DNA of 64,000 bases, from positions 62,001 to 126,000 of the forward strand of contig CAYZGR010000002.1 in NCBI GenBank assembly GCA_964478125.1, read 5' to 3'. Positions 8,514 to 16,375 of this stretch are shown piece after piece. Numbering within the stretch: the first letter of the stretch is position 1; each line of letters starts with the position of its first letter. The stretch is from FW021-bin31 sp964478125. GTDB taxonomy: Bacteria; Bacteroidota; Bacteroidia; Chitinophagales; Chitinophagaceae. The translations under genes and the position numbers were made by a program. The notes beneath the pieces were generated by a model. It saw only the letters and a program-made list of their open reading frames with translations. It had not been told where the DNA came from and made no database searches.

Positions 8514-10520
8514 TTATTGAAGCAGGAACCTTATCGGGAGGCTGTATCGCACCCTGGCCACCTTTCCGTTTCTTCTGCCCGGTTCCCATTTCGGCATCTT
8601 CTTCACTACTCTGACAGCTTCCTCTTCCAACCCCCCGCCTTTTTTATCCCCCACTGTTTTTATATGAGACAAAAATCCGTTTTTCTCTACAATAAACTGT
8701 ACAACCACCGTTCCCTGCACACCATTCTCTCGTGCATCTGATGGATAGCGCGTATTTTCACTTAAATACTTCATTAATGCCTTTTGTCCGCCGGGAAAAG
8801 AAGGCATCTTCCGGATGGATGGGTAGAGCGGCTCTTTACCGGATATGCCTGGTTGAGAAACCGGTGAATCAACTGCATGAGGTATTTTAGATACCGAATT
8901 GATGGTATTTTCCTGCCGTTCCGGTCCGTATAACTTAAAGCGGATAGGAAGAGCATATTCCACCCGGACTTTCTTTCCATTCTGTATACCCGCATGCCAT
9001 CGGGGCATATTTTTTACTATCCTGATGGCTTCTTCTTCCAAGCCTTTGCTTTTCTGCTTCCCTACCGTTTTTACATGAGATACGGCTCCGTCTTTCTCTA
9101 TCACAAACTGCACAACCACGGTTCCCTGCACACCGGCCTTTTTGGCTGCTTTCGGATATTTTATATTGGAAACAAGATACCTTAATAAGGCATCTTGTCC
9201 TCCGGGGAAAACAGGCATCTGTTCCACAAATTGGAAAACGGCATTTCCATTTTTAGAACGGTCCGAAGCCTGTAACGGAGAAGGAGATGGAGGAGGGGGC
9301 GGCAGGGTAAACGTGTCTTTGGTGTATCCGGTAACCCGGAGTAGCTTTAAAGTCTGGGGCTTCGGATACAATACAATATTTATTCTGTCACGCTCTTCCG
9401 GGACGCGGATCGTGAGGGAATTGTAGCCCACACTGGTGATAGATAAAATACTGCCAGGATCCACATTTTTCAATATAAAATGTCCTTCTTCATCAGTCAT
9501 GATGCCTTTCCCCGTCTGGCCAACGATGACATTGGCGCCGACAACAGGCGTACCGGAAGGAGTATGGATGACGCCTTTCAAGGTAAGATCTTTTTCAGCA
9601 GAAGAAAAGTAAGCAGTCACAGCCGGGGAAGCAGAATGTAAAGCGGAAAACCGGTCTTTTAGTCTTTTTTTTAAAGAGAAAGCAGATGTAGAGCATAAAA
9701 TGACGGCAAGAGAAGGCAACAACAACAGATAAGTCCATCTCTTCCCTGATGATTTTGTAACCTTTCTTAACATGATCAACCGCTTTTGCAGATGGGAGCG
9801 GTTAAGAAACGGATGAACCAGGGAAAGACCGCTCAATCTGAAGGATTCATTAACCAGTTTTTGTGCATATTCCCTGATTTCCACGATCCTTACCGTCTCA
9901 GAATCTGCCAGGTACTCGTGATTCATCTTGATGGTTTTCTGATAGAGATATATGAAAGGATTAAACCAGCAAAAAATACGGATCATTTCCGCGAGGAGAT
10001 TATCAAGGGAATGCTTTTGCCGGATGTGGACCTTTTCATGCTCTAAAATACTTCCTGTGATAGCATCCGGGGCAAACAGATAACGCATAAAGGAAAAAAC
10101 TTCCCATTGGTCAGGGGTTTGTATGTGAACATACCCTCCATGGGACTGGCGCGGAAGCCTGAGAATAAGATGTCTTATTTTAAATAGTTTTCTTAGAAAA
10201 AAAACAAATGAAACGACCACTCCCATACCATATACAACCAACAATAGCTGCCATAAGGGGAAGGAAGCCGACGGGACTATATCCGGTTGTTGCAGCAACA
10301 CCGCCCGGGTCGCGGAAACAGGAATAGCCGTCCCTGCAGATACGGAAAAAGGAGGATCTTCGGCAAGAGAGAGGAGAGGCAAAATAAGCGCTATAACGTA
10401 TCCGCCCAACAAGATAAACCGGTTGATCCGAAAGGTCGTTTTTCTGCTGCAAATCAGATAATACAGGCCCAACCAGCAGCAGAGATAAAGATTAAAAAGG
10501 ATTAAATAAGTAAAATTCAT
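8514..10520 (-). CDS. BlaR1-type M56 sensor metallopeptidase with carboxypeptidase-like domain and tandem TonB C-terminal domains
   Basis: A 668-residue membrane protein. N-terminal helices (about 1-23, 34-52 and 90-110) flank an M56 zinc peptidase with HEKVH (His161, Glu162, His165) and downstream HEYLAD supplying the third ligand. Another helix lies at about 262-282. Then come a CarboxypepD_reg-like beta domain (about 314-385), a proline run, and two TonB C-terminal-like modules at about 433-530 and 571-668. Each module shows the signature FPGG...YP...GVQGTVVVQF...MPxW. The two modules are close copies, a clear internal duplication. It overlaps the upstream blaI-like gene by 4 bp. By analogy with BlaR1 it would sense a periplasmic signal and trigger loss of BlaI repression; the ligand is unknown. 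Confidence 0.85.
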   Translation of the reverse strand: MNFTYLILFNLYLCCWLGLYYLICSRKTTFRINRFILLGGYVIALILPLLSLAEDPPFSVSAGTAIPVSATRAVLLQQPDIVPSASFPLWQLLLVVYGMGVVVSFVFFLRKLFKIRHLILRLPRQSHGGYVHIQTPDQWEVFSFMRYLFAPDAITGSILEHEKVHIRQKHSLDNLLAEMIRIFCWFNPFIYLYQKTIKMNHEYLADSETVRIVEIREYAQKLVNESFRLSGLSLVHPFLNRSHLQKRLIMLRKVTKSSGKRWTYLLLLPSLAVILCSTSAFSLKKRLKDRFSALHSASPAVTAYFSSAEKDLTLKGVIHTPSGTPVVGANVIVGQTGKGIMTDEEGHFILKNVDPGSILSITSVGYNSLTIRVPEERDRINIVLYPKPQTLKLLRVTGYTKDTFTLPPPPPSPSPLQASDRSKNGNAVFQFVEQMPVFPGGQDALLRYLVSNIKYPKAAKKAGVQGTVVVQFVIEKDGAVSHVKTVGKQKSKGLEEEAIRIVKNMPRWHAGIQNGKKVRVEYALPIRFKLYGPERQENTINSVSKIPHAVDSPVSQPGISGKEPLYPSIRKMPSFPGGQKALMKYLSENTRYPSDARENGVQGTVVVQFIVEKNGFLSHIKTVGDKKGGGLEEEAVRVVKKMPKWEPGRRNGKVARVRYSLPIRFLLQ

Positions 10521-10897
10521 GGCTTGTCTTTTTTAATGCCTTTTAGCAAGGAAATGATTTTTCCGGCTTCTTGTATGTCGAGGTTTTTTTTATGGATGAA
10601 AAAAGAGACGAGGCTCTCCACGGAATTGTCGAAATAGCCGTTCAAGAGCCGGTCGGTTTTAAAGTTTCGATATTCCTCCCTGGAAATACGCGGGTAATAT
10701 TCATGGGTGTTGCCATATACCTTGTATTTGATAAACCCTTTCTTTACCAAGATACGGATGATGGTTGATACAGTACTGTAGGCGGGCTTGGGTTTCTTCA
10801 TCTCGGCAAGTATATCTTTTACAAACCCCTTCTTTATATCCCATAAAATCTGCATAACTTGCTCCTCTGCCCTGGTGAGCTCCCTGATCTTTTTCAT
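10517..10897 (-). CDS. BlaI/MecI family transcriptional repressor
   Basis: A 126-residue winged-helix repressor. The DNA-binding domain (about 1-75) opens with LTRAEEQVMQILWDIKKGFV and includes PAYSTVSTIIRILVKKGFI as the recognition region. The C-terminal part (about 80-126) is the dimerisation and cleavage segment typical of BlaI/MecI. It overlaps the start of the BlaR1-like gene by 4 bp (ATGA), so sensor and repressor are co-translated. The promoter region upstream contains repeated CTAA-type elements 20 bp apart, the expected kind of place for autoregulation. Nothing nearby encodes a beta-lactamase, so the regulated stress need not be a beta-lactam. Confidence 0.92.
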   Translation of the reverse strand: MKKIRELTRAEEQVMQILWDIKKGFVKDILAEMKKPKPAYSTVSTIIRILVKKGFIKYKVYGNTHEYYPRISREEYRNFKTDRLLNGYFDNSVESLVSFFIHKKNLDIQEAGKIISLLKGIKKDKP

Positions 10898-10913
10898 TGT
10901 TGTTTTTTTATAT

Positions 10914-10921
10914 CAAATATA
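10914..10921 (-). promoter_or_regulatory. -7 box of the blaI-blaR1-like operon
   Basis: TATATTTG on the minus strand, 16 bp before the blaI ATG. The identical octamer precedes the TPR gene at 12249-12256. Confidence 0.5.
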
Positions 10922-10924
10922 CAA

Positions 10925-10974
10925 CTAACTGCTTAAATAAGTATCTAAAGACTTAAATACCTATCTAATGAACT
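10925..10974 (-). promoter_or_regulatory. Candidate BlaI operator: three CTAA-type repeats phased at 20 bp
   Basis: On the plus strand CTAACTGCTT starts at 10925, CTAAAGACTT at 10945 and CTAATGAACT at 10965, each exactly 20 bp apart (about two helical turns). An imperfect dyad AAGT-N8-ACTT spans 10939-10954. The block lies 3 bp upstream of the -7 box, so bound repressor would cover the promoter. That BlaI binds here is inference. Confidence 0.45.
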
Positions 10975-10999
10975 AACTATGAGAGAAGGACCCTCGCGC

Positions 11000-12196
11000 T
11001 TACTTCCTTTTCGTCTTGCGTTCCCATTTCTCCAATTGTTGCAGTCTTTCCCGTACAAAAGCGTAAACTTTCTTTTCATCTTCTGTTTCCGGCTTATTCG
11101 AATGATCAAGGTAACGGCGATAATAGCGTATTGCAATCTTATAATTTTCAAATTGTGCATCATAAATCCGTGCTTTATTGTACAGTTGAAGGGGATGGTG
11201 AAAGATATAATAAGCAGTGTCATATTGTTTCAGCGCCCGGCTAGGCTGGTGTATGGATTCCAGGATCTCGCCTTTGGCGGAGAAATAATTATCGGCAGCC
11301 GCATCCAGGGACATGGCAATACACTTGTTCAGGTTATCAAGCGCCTTTTTATACTTCTTTTCCGCTTTGTATGATAAGGCGCCCAGGTAAAGGCTCGTCC
11401 GGCTTTCCAACTTATGTTGGGCCAGCAACCGGCAAAAAGCAATGCAGGAATCATATCGTCCGAGCCGAAAGGAAGCTATAGCAGCCCGTAAAAAAGGGCT
11501 TAGACTGATGGCATGCATCGCTTTTAATTTACCGGCCAGGGGAAAGATGGTCTCATAATCTTTTTGATCATAGGCAGAATGTATGCGTATATCAAGCAGA
11601 GTTGCCTGCAACGAATCCTGCCGGAGGGCAGAATCCAGAATCGTGTCCGCCTTTTGATATAATTTTTGCCTGATCCGGTAACTGGCCAGCTTTGCTGTTA
11701 CCGCCGGATCATCGGGATTGAGGTGATGAGACTTCCCAAAATACCATCCGGCAGCTGCATCATTACCCAGCTGCTGAAACAGTTGGGCCAGTTGTTTATA
11801 ATAAGCGGCCACTCCCGGTTTCCTTTCCACCAGTCTGCAAAAATATTTTTGAGCTGCGGGAAGATTGCTTTTGGCCATATTGATCTTTCCCAGATAATAC
11901 AGCGCCCGCGTCCGGGAAGGATCCGCGCGTAACAGACGCTCGAAGTAATAGGCGGCCTTGGTAAACTGGTTACTCATATAGCAGGCATAACCCAATAAAG
12001 AAAGATATTGCATGCTGTCCGATGTCACCGGAAGCGTAGACTGCAGATAGGCAGCCGCTTTTGCATATTCCTGATTCTGGAAATATTGTATCAATCGCTG
12101 CTCGGTAGTTGATGGAAGCGTTTGGCAAAAAACGGGGACCGACAATAAGATATATATCCATAACAACAAAGCGTTCTTCATACCTTGTATTTTCAT
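11000..12196 (-). CDS. Secreted TPR-repeat protein, possibly in the BlaI regulon
   Basis: About 398 residues from the ATG at 12196; further in-frame ATGs at 12232 and 12181 are also possible. A hydrophobic signal segment (NALLLWIYILLSVPVFC) precedes a run of tetratricopeptide helices, for example YAKAAAYLQS, TKAAYYFERLLRADPSRTRA and KALDNLNKCI. The tail is basic. It is probably a periplasmic or membrane-associated scaffold; no enzymatic motif is visible. It sits immediately upstream of blaI-blaR1 on the same strand, and its promoter carries the same -7 octamer and CTAA-repeat spacing, which suggests control by the same repressor. The partner and process are unknown. Confidence 0.75.
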   Translation of the reverse strand: MKIQGMKNALLLWIYILLSVPVFCQTLPSTTEQRLIQYFQNQEYAKAAAYLQSTLPVTSDSMQYLSLLGYACYMSNQFTKAAYYFERLLRADPSRTRALYYLGKINMAKSNLPAAQKYFCRLVERKPGVAAYYKQLAQLFQQLGNDAAAGWYFGKSHHLNPDDPAVTAKLASYRIRQKLYQKADTILDSALRQDSLQATLLDIRIHSAYDQKDYETIFPLAGKLKAMHAISLSPFLRAAIASFRLGRYDSCIAFCRLLAQHKLESRTSLYLGALSYKAEKKYKKALDNLNKCIAMSLDAAADNYFSAKGEILESIHQPSRALKQYDTAYYIFHHPLQLYNKARIYDAQFENYKIAIRYYRRYLDHSNKPETEDEKKVYAFVRERLQQLEKWERKTKRK

Positions 12197-12248
12197 TTTT
12201 GAAAATCGGACCCGCAAAAAACCGGCAGGCATACCTAATTTTGAATTA

Positions 12249-12289
12249 CAAATATAGAGCTAAATACTTAATTATACAACTAAATATAT
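12249..12289 (-). promoter_or_regulatory. Promoter and operator-like repeats of the TPR gene, matching the blaI promoter
   Basis: Minus-strand -7 box TATATTTG (12249-12256), with a TTG -33 element on the minus strand at 12277-12279 (20-bp spacer). CTAAATACTT (12260) and CTAAATATAT (12280) are 20 bp apart and start 3 bp beyond the -7 box, the same offset as upstream of blaI. Over 25 positions the two promoters agree at 18. Confidence 0.45.
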
Positions 12290-12339
12290 AACTATATAAT
12301 TAAACATTTAGTAACATTTGATATACGTTTCATAGTACG

Positions 12340-12360
12340 GGCAGAAGTGTCTGCCTTTTT
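12340..12360 (+). terminator. Rho-independent terminator (plus strand)
   Basis: A 6-bp perfect stem GGCAGA/TCTGCC with AGTG loop and five Ts. The T tract is on the plus strand only, so it does not serve the minus-strand TPR or lepA genes. Confidence 0.6.
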
Positions 12361-12445
12361 ATGAGTAGCCGCCATTTAATTTACATGCTGGAGATCACAG
12401 AGAGGAAAAGAAAAACAAAGCGATCACAGGGAAAGGCATACCTTG

Positions 12446-14236
12446 TTACTCCTCCAGCTTTAATACTGCCATAAAAGCTTCCTGAGGTACTTCCACGTTA
12501 CCGATCTGCCGCATACGCTTTTTACCTTCCTTTTGTTTCTGAAGCAGTTTGCGCTTACGGGAAATATCGCCGCCATAACATTTGGCGGTCACATCCTTCC
12601 GCATGGCCGAAATATTTTCCCGGGCAAGGATCTTTGATCCTATTGCAGCCTGTATAGCAATCTGGAATTGCTGCCGCGGCAAAAGATCTTTCAGCTTTAA
12701 ACATAATTTTCTTCCGAAATCCTGCGCCCTGCTGCGATGGATCAGCGCACTCAGCGCATCTACCTTATCCCCATTCAAGAGAATATCCATTTTTACAATA
12801 TCCGAGCTGCGGTAGTCCAGCGGGCTGTAATCAAAAGAAGCATAACCCCGGCTGATAGATTTCAAACGATCATAAAAATCAAAAATAATCTCCGTAAGCG
12901 GCATCTCAAAAGTGAGTTCCACACGGGTGGTGGTCAGGTAATTTTGGTTCTTCAATATCCCTCTTTTACCAAGGCATAAGGTCATGATCGGTCCGATATA
13001 TTCCGGCATAGTAATGATCTGAGCTTCAATGAAGGGCTCTTCAACATGATCGATCCTTCCCGGATCCGGCATTTCTGTAGGATTATTAATGATTTGTTTT
13101 TCTCCATTCGTCATATAACCAATAAAACTCACATTGGGCACAGTGGTGATCACCGTCTGGCCAAATTCTCTCTCAAGCCTCTCCTGAATGATCTCCAGAT
13201 GCAGCATACCCAAAAAACCGCAACGGAAACCAAAACCCAGGGCTTGTGAAGTTTCAGGTTCAAAGATCAAAGAAGCATCATTAAGTTGCAGTTTATCCAT
13301 GCAGTCGCGCAATTCCTCGAAATCGTCGGTACTTATCGGAAAAATACCTGCAAAAACCATCGGTTTTACCTCTTCAAAACCCTTAATGGCTTGTTTACAA
13401 GGGTCATCCGCCAGGGTTATGGTATCTCCCACCTTTACCTCTTTGGCATTTTTTATCCCCGTAATAATATATCCGACATTTCCGGCGCCGATCTGTTTAC
13501 GTTCCTCGGGCTTTAATCGTAAGATACCGATCTCATCGGCGCCATACGTCTTACCTGTATTTACAAATTGTACCTTGTCTCCCTTTTGAATGGTTCCGTT
13601 AAAGATCCGAAAATAAGCGATCACTCCTCGAAAAGAATTGAACATGCTGTCGAAGATCAGTGCCTGTAAGGGAGCCTTCGGATCGCCTTTGGGGGCCGGT
13701 ATCTTTTGCACAATAGCCTCCAGTATCTGAGCAACGCCCCGGCCCGTTTTGCCTGAAGCCAAGAGAATCTCTTCTTCATCACAACCCAGCAAATCCATCA
13801 TCTGATCTTTTACTTCCTCAATACGGGCGCCTTCCATATCAATCTTGTTAATCACCGGAATGATCTCAAGGTCATGGTCCACGGCCAGATATAGGTTGGA
13901 GATCGTTTGTGCCTGGATACCCTGGGAAGCATCTACCAACACCAGGGCTCCTTCACATGCGGCTAAAGCACGAGAGACCTCATAGGAAAAATCCACATGA
14001 CCGGGCGTATCTATCAAATTTAAAATATATTCTTCTCCGTCCGAGGAATAGATCATTTGTATGGCGTGGCTTTTTATGGTAATCCCTTTCTCCCTCTCCA
14101 AGTCCATATTATCCAAAACCTGAGACATCATTTCCCTCTCAGATACCGTTTGAGTAGTCTCCAACATGCGGTCAGCCAGTGTGCTCTTCCCATGGTCGAT
14201 ATGTGCTATAATACAAAAATTCCGGAAGTTCTTCAT
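12446..14236 (-). CDS. lepA: Elongation factor 4 (back-translocating GTPase LepA)
   Basis: A 596-residue translational GTPase, the normal length. G1 is AHIDHGKSTLAD (about residue 10), G3 DTPGHVD and G4 NKIDM. Domains II, III and V resemble EF-G. The LepA-specific C-terminal domain contains VTAKCYGGDISRKRKLLQKQ, which distinguishes it from EF-G and BipA. It acts on stalled or mistranslocated ribosomes, mostly under ionic stress. It starts with ATG at 14236 and stands alone, with a 233-bp upstream gap holding a weak -7 candidate. Confidence 0.97.
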   Translation of the reverse strand: MKNFRNFCIIAHIDHGKSTLADRMLETTQTVSEREMMSQVLDNMDLEREKGITIKSHAIQMIYSSDGEEYILNLIDTPGHVDFSYEVSRALAACEGALVLVDASQGIQAQTISNLYLAVDHDLEIIPVINKIDMEGARIEEVKDQMMDLLGCDEEEILLASGKTGRGVAQILEAIVQKIPAPKGDPKAPLQALIFDSMFNSFRGVIAYFRIFNGTIQKGDKVQFVNTGKTYGADEIGILRLKPEERKQIGAGNVGYIITGIKNAKEVKVGDTITLADDPCKQAIKGFEEVKPMVFAGIFPISTDDFEELRDCMDKLQLNDASLIFEPETSQALGFGFRCGFLGMLHLEIIQERLEREFGQTVITTVPNVSFIGYMTNGEKQIINNPTEMPDPGRIDHVEEPFIEAQIITMPEYIGPIMTLCLGKRGILKNQNYLTTTRVELTFEMPLTEIIFDFYDRLKSISRGYASFDYSPLDYRSSDIVKMDILLNGDKVDALSALIHRSRAQDFGRKLCLKLKDLLPRQQFQIAIQAAIGSKILARENISAMRKDVTAKCYGGDISRKRKLLQKQKEGKKRMRQIGNVEVPQEAFMAVLKLEE

Positions 14237-14452
14237 AAATCATTATTTCACGCAGTCCGTCAAATGAGGGCTGCTATAAAAAGAAAATAACAAAAGACAA
14301 ACAGCAAATAAATCTCAACAATCGCATTACAAATTCCCCGCCCGACAAAGCTTAAAAAGAAACATTTTTTCAAAGATGGGAATTGTTTTTTGTTGATAAT
14401 GGAACTTTGCCTTTCCAAAAACAGATAAGATTTTGGTTTTGCTTTTTTGTGA

Positions 14453-14460
14453 CAAAGGTA
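14453..14460 (-). promoter_or_regulatory. Weak candidate -7 box for lepA
   Basis: TACCTTTG on the minus strand just after the stop of the AsmA-like gene. It would imply a leader of about 200 nt before lepA; nothing else is recognisable in 14237-14452. Confidence 0.3.
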
Positions 14461-14469
14461 CCTAAATTG

Positions 14470-16311
14470 TTACTTCTTATTTTCTATGGTCCGGGTCGCT
14501 TTTTTTAAAAAATTTCCGGCTTTCTGAAGGAAATTGCCTTTCCCGTTTTTATTTTTACCGCCCTTTATATTATCCTGCCCTTTTTTTAAAGACTTGATTT
14601 TTTCTTCGGTATCTTTATCGACGCCAACCATGGGTTTGACTCCCGAGAAAATGGACTTCCACATCAAATTAAATACCGAACGATAGGGCTCACGCTTATA
14701 ATGGACTTCAGTTTGCCGGATACCCAGGCTGTCTTCCATATTATTGTCTTTGATGACCAACATATTGGCAGCAAGAGAGATCAATCCCTGCCGGGTCAGG
14801 TCACCCGTTTCCTTGTTTTTTGAGAGCACTGAAATGCCCAGCCGGTCATATTGAAGAGCCACGTCTCCATAAGCCCCGCTGTTGTCTGCACTCAGGTTAT
14901 AGTGTAAAGAATGAATTCTTCCCGATCGGATCCTCACCAATCCCAGCGGGCGGGTAGCGGGGTTTAATGCCGTCGCATTCATATATCCCAATTCCCCCCT
15001 GAATGTGAAGGTATTATCTAAATCTGCCAGGTTGAAATTAAAAAGTGCATGCAAGGCCCCTTTGTCCATAAAAAGAGCATGCAAATCGGCTTTGCAATAG
15101 GGCTGTTTTTGAATCAGAACCGAATCGTTGGTGATATTCAGGATTTCCCCGGTAATATGGTTAAAGGTCACAAAACCAACCTTTCCGGAGTTGGGATTAA
15201 GTTCCCGATATTTCAGGTCCGCATTCTTTATTTTCAGCGTATCAATCAGCAGATCCAGTTTACTTTCTCTAAGGATTTGCTGTGGAAGAGGCTTTACAAC
15301 CGGTCTTACAGGCACTCCCGCATTCAGATAAATATCTCCCGTTAGATTAAGTACCTGAAAAACTCCAATATGCCACTTCCGCTTCCGGAGATCATGAAGG
15401 CTGAACCCGCTGAAAAGAATGCTGTCAACCGCAATATCAAAGCGGTCTTTGCGATATTGCAGCCTCTTATCAAACTGATATGCACTAAGCCGGGGCTTTA
15501 TTTTTAAATCTTTTACAATCCCTTCTCCTTCAATAATTGAAAACCCGATCCCCCCTGTAGTAATTTCATATAGACTATCCGGAGTATAAAGGCGGCTTCC
15601 CCTGAGATGCAGCCAGACATCTTTTGCAAATAAAAAGCGAGACAGGTCCCTGATAGTAGAGGAATCAATTTTTATATCCTGGAATACGACATCCATATGG
15701 TCCAAAGCGTTCCCCTCCGGCCAGCTTTTATTCTTCTCTTTAAAAACAATGGATATATTATGAAGACCTATATGGCCTATTTGAATAGCTTTTAAGGGTC
15801 CCGAAATCAGATTAAACAATGTATTTTTAACCGATTCCTGATTTTCGGATCCTTGATGGCTCTCATGTAAAATTATGATACTCGGATTCTCAGCTTTTAT
15901 TACTTTTATATTAACCGTTTTCTTCGTCACGAGGGAGAACAAATGGGCATGTCGAAGCTTAAATTCTCCTATAAAAATATCAAAAAGATTCGGAGGCGCG
16001 CGATGGGCTATCTTTAAACGATTGTAAGTGTTGGTGTCAGGGATAAGATGAAATGAATCCAAGGTAAAACTTCCCAGAAGAGGATTTAAATGAACTCTGG
16101 CAAACTCTACCCTATAAAGACTGTCAGATGCCCGGTAGATCTGTTCCTTCAATCGGGCCGACAGAATAGGCTTATAGTGTCTGACAAACATCCAGGCACT
16201 TCCTAACAGCAGAAGCGTCAACGTCAGGATAATCAGCACGTAATGCTTATAATAGCGTCTGAAATGAGTGGCTTTCCGCTTCCCCATAAAAGGGTTTTCA
16301 TTCACATCCAT
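14470..16311 (-). CDS. AsmA-like / DUF748-type inner-membrane-anchored protein
   Basis: A 613-residue protein with one N-terminal membrane helix (about 24-43, after the basic segment GKRKATHFRRYYKHY) and a long beta-rich remainder of the kind seen in AsmA, TamB and DUF748 proteins. Examples are FARVHLNPLLGSFTLDSFHL and LIDTLKIKNADLKYREL. Such proteins extend into the periplasm and are linked to lipid transport or outer-membrane biogenesis; that role is inferred from fold resemblance only. The C-terminus is a lysine/glycine-rich tail. Transcribed alone from the divergent gap shared with rocD. Confidence 0.55.
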   Translation of the reverse strand: MDVNENPFMGKRKATHFRRYYKHYVLIILTLTLLLLGSAWMFVRHYKPILSARLKEQIYRASDSLYRVEFARVHLNPLLGSFTLDSFHLIPDTNTYNRLKIAHRAPPNLFDIFIGEFKLRHAHLFSLVTKKTVNIKVIKAENPSIIILHESHQGSENQESVKNTLFNLISGPLKAIQIGHIGLHNISIVFKEKNKSWPEGNALDHMDVVFQDIKIDSSTIRDLSRFLFAKDVWLHLRGSRLYTPDSLYEITTGGIGFSIIEGEGIVKDLKIKPRLSAYQFDKRLQYRKDRFDIAVDSILFSGFSLHDLRKRKWHIGVFQVLNLTGDIYLNAGVPVRPVVKPLPQQILRESKLDLLIDTLKIKNADLKYRELNPNSGKVGFVTFNHITGEILNITNDSVLIQKQPYCKADLHALFMDKGALHALFNFNLADLDNTFTFRGELGYMNATALNPATRPLGLVRIRSGRIHSLHYNLSADNSGAYGDVALQYDRLGISVLSKNKETGDLTRQGLISLAANMLVIKDNNMEDSLGIRQTEVHYKREPYRSVFNLMWKSIFSGVKPMVGVDKDTEEKIKSLKKGQDNIKGGKNKNGKGNFLQKAGNFLKKATRTIENKK

Positions 16312-16363
16312 TCCACTAAACTACGCCAGAATTATAATAAAAAGACAATTCTTTGAAAATTTG

Positions 16364-16371
16364 TAATTTTG
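16364..16371 (+). promoter_or_regulatory. -7 box abutting the rocD start codon
   Basis: TAATTTTG ends only 4 bp before the ATG at 16376, so a start about 5-7 nt downstream would give an essentially leaderless mRNA. Confidence 0.4.
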
Positions 16372-16375
16372 AGCC

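Larger units (their letters stand above)
12236..12360 (+). ncRNA. Possible short plus-strand transcript ending in a perfect terminator hairpin
   Basis: A -7-like TAATTTTG at 12236-12243 on the plus strand is followed about 100 bp later by a hairpin with U-tract (GGCAGA-AGTG-TCTGCC-TTTTT, 12340-12360). No plus-strand ORF accounts for this terminator; both neighbouring genes are on the minus strand. The -33 element is not visible, so existence of the RNA is tentative. Confidence 0.25.

Noticed and set aside
8514..10897. Beta-lactam resistance locus
   Set aside because: BlaI and BlaR1-like genes are present, but no beta-lactamase or resistant PBP adjoins them; the TonB fusion and TPR neighbour suggest another signal.
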